64,000 bases of DNA from Phallus indusiatus (GCA_027605045.1 JAQFWX010000023.1:372001-436000), one strand, 5' to 3'; positions 50,064-61,473 are shown, counted from the stretch's first letter. Program-made: numbers and translations. The notes: generated by a model not told the origin, from the sequence alone.

Positions 50064-50309
50064 GGTTTAAGAGTGCTCAAGAGTAGGACAATAGCTTCAC
50101 CTGCACAAGTTTTCAGTCGGAGAAAATAGAAGAGGTGAATGTGACATCATCAATCATGCTGACAAATGATTAACCGATAAGGTGTTAACGGATAAATACA
50201 TGAGATCAAGAAAACTATGCGGTATGCATGACATGGGGGATTGTAAAAAGAGGAATAAGATAAGGTAATTTTGGAGAAAAAGAAGAAAAAACGACAAAGA
50301 TTGTGATGT

Positions 50310-53300
50310 CTATGACGCGATGCCATGGGATATCTCGATTGGTGACTCCTCTTCCTCTGGGTAATCTCTCCGCGAAGAATGATGACCAGTGGTATCAATT
50401 GTCAAATTATTAGCGAAGGTAGGGGTAGGTTCGTCTTGCTCAACTGGGTTCGGAACGGGATCGATGCGGATAACAGGTGGTGGTGGTAAAGACGTCACAC
50501 TGCTATTCCGGGATAGCGAGAAACGCGCCGCCCTCTGCGAAAAGAACGACCCAATACCAGTACCCCACGATCCAATCGTGGTTCTAGCTTCGTTAGCTGC
50601 TGCAGTGAGACTGGTAGGTCTTGAAGACTTTTCCTGAGGGGTCGGGGTGGATGGTTCTGAAAGGGGAGGAGAAGCCAAGGGAGGAGTTGATGCGGTTGGA
50701 ATTTCGGCAGTTCCTTCTTCAAAATTTTGACTTCGTGGAGAGCTGAGAGTTCTTCGCGCATTCCATCGGCCCTTTAGTCCATCAACTGTCTTTAGTACAT
50801 TTGCAGATCCGGCCGCGAAGGCATTGGATATGGCTTCTCGTGTGGGCGCTAACTGTTGGTCAAGTCGTAAATCTCTGAATGACTCTGTTATTTGTAAACC
50901 GATATCTGTGACAGCCGAAGGTTTATCGATGCATGGGTGCCTTCTGGTGCATAAGACAAGGAGCCGGTACGATTTAAAGTCGGACACTGACCTTGGTTCA
51001 ACGATATCAAACAGAAGAGGATCCGTTGTCCGGTCCCACACGTCGAAGGCATTTGTGGTCTTAAAGGCTGAAATCCAAGCTCGTCCGAAGTCATCTTGAC
51101 ATACTGGATCTGAAGAAGCACATGAGACAGCAAAAGCAAGCAGATTTAGAGAGAACACTACCATAGCCTTCCGATATCAGAACACCGCTACTAGCATTCT
51201 TAGCTAGGAAACCGGTATACTTGATAGTAGCTAGAGCAGCGCAGATGTACTCTTCAAACTGCAAGAGATAACATGACTATGGATAGGAGACGCATGCGGA
51301 GGAGACACACCTTTGTTCGAAGATAGTCATCGCTGCCTTTGAATCTAAGCGAGACAGAGTGGGAAAAGAGGTGGCTTTGTGACTTAAAACAGCTTACTGG
51401 ATTCCAGTCGGCTTAGATGAATCATTGTCATCCCAGCCTTCGTTTACATCCCTCACGATGTCATCGATCCATTTTCTGTCCGGGGGCGTCAGACCAAGTA
51501 GCTTCTCCAGCCTAGGATCCTTAAACCCGATGGTGCTACTTTCGATCTAAAAAAGCTTTGAGAACAGGAACTTTGCGAAAAAAGGGCGAAAATAGTCTGA
51601 CATTGACTAGTAAATCGTAATCGCTCTGATTATAAACCATCTCGTTTGTGCATCCGCACAACCATGAGTTGGTTTCCTTGGCGATCTCGGTTTGTTGCAA
51701 GGGAAGATACGGCTGGAAGAACGCATCCTATCACAGAATAAAACGTCAGCACTGCAGCGCAGAATGACTGTGAAATAAATACCCTTCCGAAGATGTCTAA
51801 TGGAAGACCGGCAAACGCGAGCAGGCTCTTGCGGTCAGATGTCTTCAGCGATGATGGTCGTGATAAGGTTGGCGCTCTGGCGTTAAGAGGTGGGGAACCA
51901 CAGTCGTCCAATGTTTGAAGAAGAGCTGGAATCAATGTGACAAGAGAGTACTGATAGGTACATAATCTGTGGACAGGATGTCCATAGAACATTATCTGGG
52001 AAGGGATCAGATAGACGATAGAGGTAGCGCTAGTTCGCGAACCTTCTTTTGAAGAATCAGAGCTTTCAAGAGAACCAGGGTACGGTATCTGAACTTATGG
52101 ACTAACTCGCGTCTTCATATAATCAATGTGGTGTGCCGATACTCGTTGAACACAAAACTTACAGACTTGTGCCTAAAAAGCCATGTTAGATCTGGCTTGC
52201 ATAAATTCGCGTGCAAGAAAACTTACCCATATATAGCCCGCTCTCAGTTAGTTGACTTCGAACACTAACTTCTAACGACGAATAGAAATCTATCAAAATT
52301 CCGACTTCTCTAAAATCGCTAGAATTGGAGGTTAGTAAGATGATTATGGTTACAATGCATTTCCTACCGTTGATTGAAAAATGCCTCTGTGACGACGCCC
52401 AGTTTATCCCTGCGAATCGTGTCAGCATATAGACGACCTTGGGAATGAGTTATACACACCGCACCGCCCCAAAGACCGGCTTGGAGGCAAGAATCACGAC
52501 AGCTTTTTGCACCGTTGATCGCGTGACGTCGTCTCCCGGTGACGCAAGTTCTGAAGATGCAATTTGACGATTACAGCTGAGGGATACATTAGGAAGGGGA
52601 TGGCTTAGTGGGGTAAGGAATTGACGAACGAGATACCAAATAATGTAGAAGGTTTCGGCCTAGATGGTACTAAGTGAAAGTAGCTATAGTCTTCGTTACT
52701 CTGTTTGAAAGCTATTGATATGAAGAGTTATCAGAAAGAATTAGACAACTGACAAGGTGCGCTCCGTCCGGCAAAGCCAAGAAAGGTAGTATCCTAATGA
52801 TTTCTTCATCCTCAAACACCGAGCCTTCAAAGAACTCTACTCGGGGTCCAATCTTCGGAAGAGGTTAATTAGGGTGCGCGCGTTAATTGGAGTGCAAAGC
52901 GCCTACAATATGGTTGAAATCAACCAGTGCTATTCCTAATATAATGGTTTCATTTGTTTCTAGCAGCTTCGATTCTGGCCGAGCCTTTTTACCACCGGTA
53001 GTACTCGAGTCCCCAGTCTTGGCCGAATAGACAGAACTTGCTTCAGATTCATGACGGTCGAGAGGCGGAGATGTCTGTGGTAAGGCAGTGCTCAAAGATT
53101 CGTAGTGGTTTTTCAAAGGGTCCTCCTCGCGAAATAACGATGGGTCAGATGACATGGAGGACGGTCTTGTGCCGTCTTCTTCAAACTTGAAGGAAGTTGC
53201 GACGCTCGGAGAGTTACTTCCCGTTTCCGGTATACTGGTTGTATCGAAATCGTTCATAGGCGAAAAGGCTCCTTTCGTCGGAGAAAGCGTGACGTCCTCG

Positions 53301-53542
53301 AATTGAACATCGGACTGCAGGTTTGTGTGCGGCAAAAAGGAATCCTTAATAGGCGTCGCTAATGATGCATCTAAAGCATCCAAAGTTGAGAAACCACGTT
53401 TGCTCGGGCTTGAAGGGCTGGAGGATAAGGAGATCGACTTTTGACTTGCTGTGTCAGCATCGTCGTCCGAATGGGCGAAGAAATGAGAGTGATCATCGTT
53501 ATCTTCTATAGGTGATTCTGAAAGGACTCCCAGCGAAGACAT
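50310..53542 (-). CDS. AVL9: AVL9 family DENN-domain trafficking protein
   Basis: Fifteen exons encode 840 aa: 52907-53542, 52750-52852, 52630-52711, 52460-52576, 52368-52409, 52227-52318, 52163-52172, 52043-52112, 51783-51995, 51602-51727, 51398-51546, 51310-51343, 51162-51258, 50992-51109, 50310-50943. A disordered acidic N-terminus (about 200 aa) precedes the DENN region: LGIALVDFNHIIGPRVEFFE, RILPFLALPDGAHL, DYSYFHLVPSRP, FGISCNRQIA (typical of DENN proteins), RELVHKFRYRTLVLLKALIL and MFYGHPVHRLCTYQYSLVTL. A Ser/Pro-rich tail follows. Avl9 acts in late secretory transport and cell polarity, by analogy with yeast. Exon 7 is only 10 nt, but both flanking introns have consensus borders and the join restores the family sequence. 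An ATG ten codons upstream is an alternative start. Confidence 0.88.
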
Positions 53543-54539
53543 TTTAATTCGAAAATCCAATAGTAATTGCAAAAAAGAGCGTCGTCAAATTCGTTGTAAG
53601 CGTTCGAAGAGTGTGTAGTGAGTGAGTGACTCAAACTCTTGTCACACGCAGACGGCATAGCTTCGCCGTGCCAAGGTCCACTTCGCTTCGTTCACCATGA
53701 TTCACTTCTGAACGTTGCATTGGATGTGCTGCTACTCAAACATAGCTGTGTTCCTTAAGAGAGTGAGCAGACAACTGATGACCATAAAGTGATCTCACTC
53801 TACTTAGAACACGGATGTGAGTTGCTGAAACTTTTCAAGCAGTATCAATAATACTCGGTATATATCATATTTTTCTAGTAAAATAGTACTGGTTCGCATC
53901 AGCGACAGAAACTCGGCACTCGTTAGTTTTTAAATCCTCCTTACGACCGGTTCTTTCAATCTGAAATAGAAGACTGCATTGCACCTAGAGCTCCGAGCGC
54001 AGTTGAGGGTGCCTTTCTATATCAAAGTTTTTAGATTTTTAGAGCACTAGGAGCCACGTACTTCAGTGATCACTCCACAATCGCCTATTCACCTGAGCTG
54101 GCTGCTGCGCGTTATTATACTTTGGCACGTGCCTTTTTTAAAAGCAAGTTTCGGCGTCGCTTTTGGCCCGACTGAATTTGAGGTGAGGTCAGTGACCAAT
54201 TGAAAATTCAGGAATTGAAGCCCAGCTAACCAAGTTGCTATTTATACAGACACTTTTTTCTACCCCTCCGGAAGCGACGGGCACATAGGAACGCCGCTGT
54301 AATTCAATTCGACGGCCGCCTCTGCACTGTTAAAAGCCATACCGCGGATAGGCACTAGCACAGGAGACTGGCTTTTACTAACTGCTATCATACTGGGCAG
54401 AAAAATAAATGGGAGCAACGGACCTGGAGCTTTGCTCGTCTAACTACACTTGATGATTTTTCTCCATCTTAAAAAAAGTTGAGCTCAATCCCGGTTTCTC
54501 CGCCGAGTCCGCGTCGTCATGAACAGAATCCCGAATGTC
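53543..54539. other. divergent promoter region
   Basis: About 1 kb between AVL9 (-) and the first cysteine-rich secreted gene (+). No coding frame is supported. Confidence 0.4.
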
Positions 54540-54547
54540 TATATAAG
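54540..54547 (+). promoter_or_regulatory. TATA box of secreted gene 1
   Basis: TATATAAG lies about 60 bp before the start codon at 54605. Confidence 0.5.
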
Positions 54548-54604
54548 TTACGATTGTCTTTGCAAACTGCAGACAATCCCCGTTCTCTAATTTTCTAATC
54601 AGCC

Positions 54605-54991
54605 ATGTTGCTTTCAACTGTTTTTACTGTCTTCTCTGTTGCAGCTGGTTTTGCCAGTGCAACACCTTACAGTGCTTGCACTAGCGTTTTTGCGGGTCCT
54701 ACTCGTGGTATTTGTGCCGATATTTGCACCGACCCGGCTCCTTCTTGCAGGGATGCGCCCGATCTTTGCTGTTGCGGTGCGTTGTCTCTTCGTTGCCTGA
54801 TGGAGTAACAAAACACTGACATTTCTATAGTTCCTGAGACTACTGTAGTCCCATGCCCAACGACTACATACATCACTGTCGCTACTGCTACACCAATTCC
54901 TCTAGTTGAAAGATGCGCGGATGCCTGCCCAGACCCACCACCCCCTTGCTCTGTAGCACCTGGTTTATGTTGCTGTGTCCGGGGTGAATAA
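54605..54991 (+). CDS. small secreted cysteine-rich protein 1, two CCC modules
   Basis: Two exons (54605-54776, 54831-54991) encode 110 aa. A signal peptide (MLLSTVFTVFSVAAGFASA) is followed by two repeats of one module: CADICTDPAPSCRDAPDLCCC and, after a Thr-rich linker, CADACPDPPPPCSVAPGLCCC. That is C-x3-C-x6-C-x6-CCC, each preceded by one further Cys. The intron falls directly after the first CCC in phase 1, so one exon equals one module. I do not recognise the family and it does not fit the CFEM or hydrophobin spacing. Secretion is predicted from the signal peptide. The role could be effector, cell-wall or signalling peptide, which the sequence cannot decide. Confidence 0.75.
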
Positions 54992-55586
54992 GGTGAGGGT
55001 GAATTTGTGATGATTTCATTGCCTCACTGACAAATACCACTAGCATATGCAGATAAATTACATGCCTAATTTCATAATTCGTAAATACTGCACCGTAATT
55101 TTCGAATAATACGTAATTTCAGAGAAACCAAAATGATTAAAGTGGAGAGTCATGAGCGTCGATCACCAAGTCCTGCTATTTAGTGTTTCAATTTCCAATC
55201 AAGCAAAAGATGTCGTCATAATCAAACATAAAAACAATCCCGTGACCCCTTAAAGTATCCGGGAAAGAATTTGCATTGGTAATTGATTGTGTTCCTGAGA
55301 CACTTATTTTATCATCGTGTGGCATCAGGTGGCATCACATCGAAGACTCACCTCGTTTCTTACTTGGCCAAGGAACCGGGAGAGTTGACAACTGTCTAAA
55401 GTACATCGGTTAACCACGCCCAGGAACATAGTTGGTAGGACGTACGTATATGGAGATCTACGGAAGACAAGTGGATCAACTGTAAGTTTGGCGAAGCAAT
55501 TCAAAACTCAGAACTGATGCAACATCTGTACGCTGAGAATTCAGTCTCAATCACCATGCCAATGCAACTCAATTAATGTGAATGCG
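54992..55586. other. spacer between secreted genes 1 and 2
   Basis: About 600 bp without a supported gene. Confidence 0.4.
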
Positions 55587-55593
55587 TATAAAA
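55587..55593 (+). promoter_or_regulatory. TATA box of secreted gene 2
   Basis: TATAAAA lies about 64 bp before the start codon at 55651. Confidence 0.5.
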
Positions 55594-55650
55594 CACCCAT
55601 CTCTGGGGCTGTTTACATCGCAACAAAAATATCTGCCGCGACGACATCTC

Positions 55651-55917
55651 ATGTTATATTTTTCGGGTTTTATTCTCCTTCTCTTAAACATCGCTGCTCA
55701 TGTCAATGGGCAGGCGACATGCACTTCAACTATAGCTGCAAAACCTACTTCATTTTGCGCAAATGTTTGCACAGCCCCTCCCCCCACTTGTGCACAAAAG
55801 CCAACTTGGTGTTGTTGCAGTTCGTTGGCGCTATATCTCGCTTATATGCCAACTATACTAATATCATACTTTCCTTTAGCACCTGTAACAACTGAAGTTC
55901 CGTGTCCAGCAGACTAA
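55651..55917 (+). CDS. small secreted cysteine-rich protein 2, one CCC module
   Basis: Two exons (55651-55819, 55880-55917) encode 88 aa... counting codons, 69 including the stop, so 68 aa. Signal peptide MLYFSGFILLLLNIAAHVNG, then one module CANVCTAPPPTCAQKPTWCCC, and a short tail TPVTTEVPCPAD with one more Cys. The intron is again immediately after CCC in phase 1. The tail PVTTEVPCP aligns with PETTVVPCP after the first module of protein 1, so this gene looks like a version truncated before module 2. The ATG at 55651 was chosen because it starts the hydrophobic signal. An upstream in-frame ATG overlaps the TATA region. Confidence 0.7.
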   Translation: MLYFSGFILLLLNIAAHVNGQATCTSTIAAKPTSFCANVCTAPPPTCAQKPTWCCCSSLALYLAYMPTILISYFPLAPVTTEVPCPAD

Positions 55918-56608
55918 ATCATGTAGAGTTTTCCTTATGGGGTCTGTCTGAATCGTCTGTTCCTCGAAATTTGAGCGAAAATCATAAATCGGGTTTCTCC
56001 GGTCCTATCATAATCATATACTGTATGTACATAGAATGACCAGGTGATTGATGTTGATGCTCGCAATTTGATAATTCGTCATGCTCCAAAATCATGTTAT
56101 TCCTTTCTTACCATAATCTCATTGACGAATGCAAAGTAGTTATATGCCGTTTGCCCTCGCATCTGTCATAGCAAAACCTCTTTCACTATTAGCAAACGCA
56201 TGCATATACACCCAATCTTTTTTTTTCAGAGATTTACTAGCACAGCTTATTATAGACAATTGAAAATTTGAAGATCTTCAAAAGAAGCTGATGTCAAAAT
56301 ATATTCGGCCCCTCATATTAGCTTCAATCGATGTCGGCCTATTAGAGATGCGCGCCCGCGCCCTTGGTGCATCGACGCGAAGATGACAAGCGTAGACGAT
56401 TCAATAGCTAATTTGTAATTGTTGTGGTACTCCCAACACTAGTATTGTCGGCAAAAGTAATCAGCTTCGTTCTAGCTTCGTACATCTTGTCACCCATCAG
56501 CCTCTCAGTCTCAGCCTCTCAGCCCGAAACTAGGGGTACTTCAAGTATACCCGAGGTTACGTGTCAAGTTTCTCCGATTTGGTCGTAATTTAGTGCGGAG
56601 GGACTCGT
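55918..56608. other. spacer between secreted genes 2 and 3
   Basis: About 700 bp without a supported gene. Confidence 0.4.
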
Positions 56609-56616
56609 TATATAAG
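56609..56616 (+). promoter_or_regulatory. TATA box of secreted gene 3
   Basis: TATATAAG lies about 85 bp before the start codon at 56697. Confidence 0.45.
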
Positions 56617-56696
56617 TCCGAGGGAACTCGTTGTTAGCATAGGGATAATAATTTACCTAACACCACCGAGCAACGAAATATTCACCTTCGTGATCT

Positions 56697-56938
56697 ATGA
56701 CCCCTCCGATCTTGCTCTTTTTGACATTTGTTTTCGCGACTGTCGCACAGGCGTCAGTCTTGGCGAGATCTCCGTCCACCCCAACATGCATAGCAGTTCC
56801 ATGCTTTTATCCTCCCCCCACTTGTGAAGAAGAACCCACTTGGTGCTGTTGCGGCACGTTAATCCATACGTATATGAACAAGTCGCATGCAAGTGCTCAT
56901 CATTTTCTATAGTACCTAATTCAGCTGTGGGACCCTAA
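56697..56938 (+). CDS. small secreted cysteine-rich protein 3, diverged module
   Basis: Two exons (56697-56853, 56913-56938) would encode about 60 aa. Signal peptide MTPPILLFLTFVFATVAQA, then CIAVPCFYPPPTCEEEPTWC ending in CCC. The first spacing is C-x4-C, not C-x3-C, and a preceding Cys is missing. The expected GT donor directly after CCC-G reads GC (GCACGT), so splicing would need a GC-AG intron. If GT at 56858 is used the protein stops after two more codons. The gene may be decaying, or may simply end at the module. Confidence 0.55.
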
Positions 56939-57254
56939 ACAAAGAAGTCTTCTGGTACTGGATGGTCATATCATCTGTAGTCAAAAATGTATTGACTCGT
57001 GACGTATTCTCCTCAATTTATTTGTGCCTTTGCGCTTCGCCGAATTCTAGACGGGAAAATAGCAGAATTGCAAATTGGAATGTATAGCCTAATTCAAGGT
57101 TGACACGGCTGTCCGTTAGAAATGATTGAATAGGAACGTAAGGGATTTAAGCTTGACAGTTTTTGAATTGAGCCTACCCGCTCCGTGAGACACAGCCACG
57201 AGTATTTCAAAAAAGATTCGCTTATCCATGACTTCAAAGAATGTTCAGAAAACT

Positions 57255-57261
57255 TATAAAT
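57255..57261 (+). promoter_or_regulatory. TATA-like box of secreted gene 4
   Basis: TATAAAT lies about 55 bp before the start codon at 57311. Confidence 0.4.
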
Positions 57262-57310
57262 TTCTAGCACTATTCACTTTAGTTTGAAAAAAAAAAAAAC
57301 AGACCCAAAG

Positions 57311-57811
57311 ATGTTACACAACGCACTCACAGTCCTATTTTTCTTCATTCCCGCATTCGTGCATGCACAAACCACCACACTGTGCACCCAAACGTACCCA
57401 TCTCCAACCGGGATCTGTTATGATCTCTGCACGGATCCCCCGTCGACATGTCAAGAAATGCCAGATTCATGCTGCTGCGGTGAGCAATCACAATAGGTCC
57501 TTTTCCGCCTTTTTTTCAAGCACCGACGAATTACTCGTAGTTCCTGTTACAGTTATTGAACCATGCGTAACAAGCACGATCACGATTACGGCCACTCCGA
57601 CTACCACTGGTGTTTGCAAACTGTTCTGCCCTGTGAACCCGCCTCTGTGTTCTGATGATCCTGGCCTTTGTTGTTGCCGTAAGCTTCGACGTTAACTAAT
57701 AGCTCTTGGCTTCTACTGATTCAATCGTCGACGGGTCATATAGAAGAAAATGTCATTACCACAACTACGGTTGAATATCTTGGTCCGACTGTTGTCGTTC
57801 CAATTTCCTAA
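57311..57811 (+). CDS. small secreted cysteine-rich protein 4, two CCC modules
   Basis: Three exons (57311-57479, 57541-57678, 57744-57811) encode 124 aa. Signal peptide MLHNALTVLFFFIPAFVHA, first module CYDLCTDPPSTCQEMPDSCCC, a Thr-rich linker, second module CKLFCPVNPPLCSDDPGLCCC, then a Thr/Val-rich tail ENVITTTTVEYLGPTVVVPI. Both introns fall right after a CCC in phase 1, so modules are encoded on separate exons and can be shuffled without shifting frame. It is the longest member and closest in plan to protein 1. The start at 57311 begins the hydrophobic signal; an upstream in-frame ATG adds a run of lysines and is less likely. Confidence 0.75.
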
Positions 57812-58289
57812 TTTTCGACAAAAAAGTGTATTAATGGGATAAAGAACTTGATATATTTTCACTACTGAATGGTAAAATATAGTCCCACTACTTGAGACTA
57901 AATCTTGAGGTTATTCAGTTCGAGGATGTAATAACCTTTTGACATACCTTGACGTGCAAATGCCCGGACAATGGGACGAACAGCCCTTCTTTGATCATAG
58001 CTCCGTAATGGTTCTAGCAATCTAAAAATCTAGTCATCAAAGCGCAAAAATGCGAGAAGAAATAAACATCTTTGAGGTTGTGGGAGGATAATCGTCGCTG
58101 ACATACTATAGGGCTCGGGGTCTCAGACTGAATGATGGTGGTCGGTGTAAGCCCTTGGACCAATTGCGGACAAGAATTCATGCACAGGAAGTCACCAAGT
58201 CAAAGAACGCGCATCAGATAGCGTCACTGGCAGGTTCATTTGCAAAAATTGATCAACCCAACACAACAACACCCAGGATTCATAATACT
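57812..58289. other. spacer at the start of the inverted flank
   Basis: No gene is seen. The end near 58200-58289 matches, inverted, the sequence on the right of the LTR at 8710-8800. Confidence 0.4.
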
Positions 58290-58756
58290 CATAGACATCC
58301 GGAGGCTTGTCAAGACTGGCTGCTATTGGGCTACTATTTGCTTTCAAATCTCGCTATGCGTTTGTTAGTGTCAAAGATGAACAGAAATTTATTCCAAAAT
58401 GTTATTTCAAAAAAAAATTCAGTACAAGACCACTGTTATTTCCATTATTGTTACAGCTTCAAGTTGGACCTTTAATCCTAGTCCCTATCAATGGACACAA
58501 CTTGGAAGCGTTGCGCATCGGAGCCATCAGCGGGTTTGAAAGTAAATTTTTAGATTTATTGTAAATTCTCAATGAACTGTTCTTACTTGAGGCAAAGTCT
58601 AATTCCCGGTTGAGGGTAAGAACCTAATCTTCATTAGGAATTCCCATGCTGGGAGGGTTCAGTTTAATGGTCGTTCGACTACCGGTTGAACTTACATGTA
58701 AAGATCTGGTTCCGCAGGATCAAATCTGAAGGAGCCGGGTGGTTGAACGTTCAACG
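58290..58756 (-). pseudogene. truncated inhibitor-family pseudogene, C type, inverted
   Basis: On the minus strand the last three exons and 3' flank of copy C can be followed: FRFDPAEP (exon 3, only its second half), IGIPNED-like exon 4, and FKPADGSDAQRFQV in exon 5 with stop near 58478. The exon 1-2 part is missing. Exon 4 has a one-base deletion creating an immediate stop after MGIPNED, plus a compensating insertion further on. The splice acceptor before exon 5 has lost its AG (CTCAG became CTAAA). The gene is clearly dead. Its truncation end coincides with the hairpin at 58733-58778. Confidence 0.8.
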
Positions 58757-58778
58757 TTCAACGTTCAACCACCCGGCT
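58733..58778. repeat. 46-bp near-perfect hairpin
   Basis: AGCCGGGTGGTTGAACGTT is followed by an 8-base spacer and then its exact reverse complement, a 19-bp perfect stem. The spacer continues an AACGTTC repeat. One arm contains the exon 3 text CACCCGGCT of the inhibitor pseudogene, so the palindrome was made from that exon at the breakpoint. Confidence 0.9.
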
Positions 58779-60817
58779 CGTCAGCAAATCCAATGTAAAA
58801 AAATGTGATTTAAGATACCTTCCATGAACAAAAAAACCTTCGTTAGTGTTACACCGAGCCTAGTGGTGTGATTACGGGGGTCGGAAGGTTGCGACGCCAC
58901 GATCATCTAAGGTCTTGATGTAACGATGCGAAAATGGTTAGCTATCTTGCTTAGTTGTAGTGATAGAGAATGATACGCACCTGATTCCTGAATCAAAATG
59001 AGTGTATGCGCAGTGGGTTGCCCTTGTCGAGGGGATGAATCGAGGCTTGTAACGGTGTGCTAATTATATCAGTGATGATCCTTGAGATAGTTTTTTAAAC
59101 TGTCTTGTCAATACAGATAGATAGTACTTAGCTTAAATATAAAGAGTGTCTTTCACGATAAACGGGAGAGACAACGTGGTAGTGGTGGTAGGAGGGAAAG
59201 GAGTGGACGAAGAAAATAGCGCCAAGAAATTCAAAGCGACTCATTCACGGACGGAATCAAAGTTTACTTCGACGTCGAAATTTTCAACAAAGTTTCGAAC
59301 TACAATTTGTGTATATACTCATGTGTATTACCTATGTGTCTAATTTGTGTCGACCATAAGGGAGCATATCTTTTAGGATGGGATTCTGGTTCTTCCAGAT
59401 TCGGCCAGAACGGGACAATACTGCCATATAGCGAACGGTGGGAACACAACAAGTTCTCACCGGGGTTGAACGTTTGACGCTCAATAAGAGTACGATGGCT
59501 TCTGGTGAACGTCCCAATGTCCATTGGTATCCATTAATGAGCGCTAAAGGGACTTAGTGGAATCAGTTCGCTGTTAGTAGCACGGTCTCGCGCGGCCAGT
59601 GGAGTCCATTAGATGCTAACAATTACTACTGAGTCTGATGAGTATTCGCAAATGTAGCGATATGGTGAAGGAGGAGAGGAAAAAGCTGTGAGAGGTAATG
59701 AATTTTGTAACTCCTGGATATAAATTAGCTTGCTAGATGGCTGCAAATAAAAATCCTATGGGTGCCGTAAATATGTAGCTGACTCTCGTATGCGAATGCG
59801 TGGAGGTCCGGGTGTCAGTTAATTATTATTAAACGCTACTGCCAACCACAGGAATCCGAGTATTTAATATAGGGGAAGCCTTCTAACTCTACTTTGAAAG
59901 GATAGGGCAAGAAGAGACTTGTCTTCAAACTTAAATTTAATTTACAGTGTAGAAATCCATTGAGATCCATTAAAAGTTAATAGCAATTACTGGTCTTGCT
60001 CAATCATTCTATTATAATGCATCGGTAACTACCGGTTACGACTATATTTAGGTTGGTACATGACTTAGCCAGTAGGTATCATTAGTCGGGCCACTATGCC
60101 CAGTGGTGCCTGATGTCGGCCATTGGGACGTTTACTAGAAGCGGAGTTACTGCTCAATAACAACGTTGCGTCAGCCACCAATTAATATTGTCACCATCGT
60201 CTGTTTAATTGAAATTTGAATTACACCTTGATGTCCACTACACATCGTCCGAGAGCTTGGTATTACAATATCGTCCTAACTCCTTCTCCCTGTTTGTGAG
60301 AATCTCAGTAGAAACATTTATAGATAACGTGCTAAAGTAGCACGAAGGTATGTATGTATGTAAATATATGCTCCGCTGTAACACAAAATACACCAGAACT
60401 AAGATGGTATAGCGAACTCATAGTCAAAATAACTCATTGAATAGCATTATCGAATAACAGATATTCACTCATAGCATCGCCTGCGTTAGATGTATGTCTT
60501 TTGGAAGACAGCACCTTCGTCCTCATGTTCTGTTAGCATCAGCATGTCTGTTGACTGAGACTCGCTAAGTCGCCTGGTTCGGCCACTACCGTTGACATGC
60601 CTGGTTGATACTCGCATGAATTCCGACGCACTTCGTTAGCGTTGTATTTCTACTCGCGGGTTCACGTTGAAAAAACAGAATGATATATAAAGTCGAGTGG
60701 TTGATACGACAAACTTATTCGGGTTGGAAAACGGAATGCATATATTTCAAGAAAATGTTGCTACGTGATTCATGATTGTCAGTATATGGATTCTCTGCTC
60801 GTCCTTTAATTTGGACC
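58779..60817. other. spacer in the inverted flank
   Basis: Two kilobases with no supported gene, tRNA or recognisable transposon. Confidence 0.4.
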
Positions 60818-61473
60818 TTAAGCCCTATCAATTCGTACTGCCTGGAAGCGTTGAGCGTCAGAACCGTCGGCTGGTTTGAATGTCAACTGAAGAAGAGTTG
60901 TTTTTTTTCAATACACTTCTCAACTTGAAAAGAATAATGTGTCTTACTGAAGGAAAAACCGCGTCACTGTAAGTGAGAAGTGCGTCTTCGCCGAAAATTC
61001 CAATACTGCAGAAAAGTAAGGATTTGACTCTAATTTTATGTGCTGTTGTGTCGACTTACGTCCAGAGTCCGTCACCAGCAGATTCAAATCTGAAAGAATC
61101 GGGAGGAGAGACGCTCGAAACGAAAAGGTCACTCTACAAAGTTATCAATACGACTCTATATAAAAGGGATTATAGATAACTAACGGCGGGCGCTTTAACG
61201 ATCCATTTATAATCGTTAGCAAGACCTCTTCCAGCGAACACGGAGAAGGTATTATCTGCAGCGTCTTTAATAATCCAACGTTCCTTCAAAGAAAGTGAGA
61301 AATAGCGAATATATTGACACTGGTTATTTTCTTACGATCAGTTGGGGACCCAAAACTCTGACGGGCACATCTAGAGGCGGATAGATTAGGGGAACAGGTC
61401 CAATACCCAAAGCGGGTGTACTGTCAGAGTCTTTGGGGAGGATGATGTACGTGCCAGCTTGGAATTGAGTCAT
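60818..61473 (-). CDS. beta-trefoil protease-inhibitor-like protein, inverted A-type copy
   Basis: Five exons on the minus strand (61336-61473, 61185-61283, 61060-61133, 60948-61005, 60818-60886) encode 145 aa. Landmarks are MTQFQAGTYIILPKD, LGIGPVPLIYPPLDVPVRVL, ERWIIKDAADNTFSVFAGRG, NDYKWIV, SDLFVSS, FRFESAGDGLW, IGIFGEDALLTY and GSDAQRFQAVRI. All splice sites are consensus and the frame is intact, so it is probably functional. Exon 1 (138 bp) and intron phases equal those of copy A, its closest relative in the window, which lies 59 kb away in opposite orientation. It is predicted to be cytosolic. The inhibitor function is inferred from the family's fold pattern. Confidence 0.7.
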
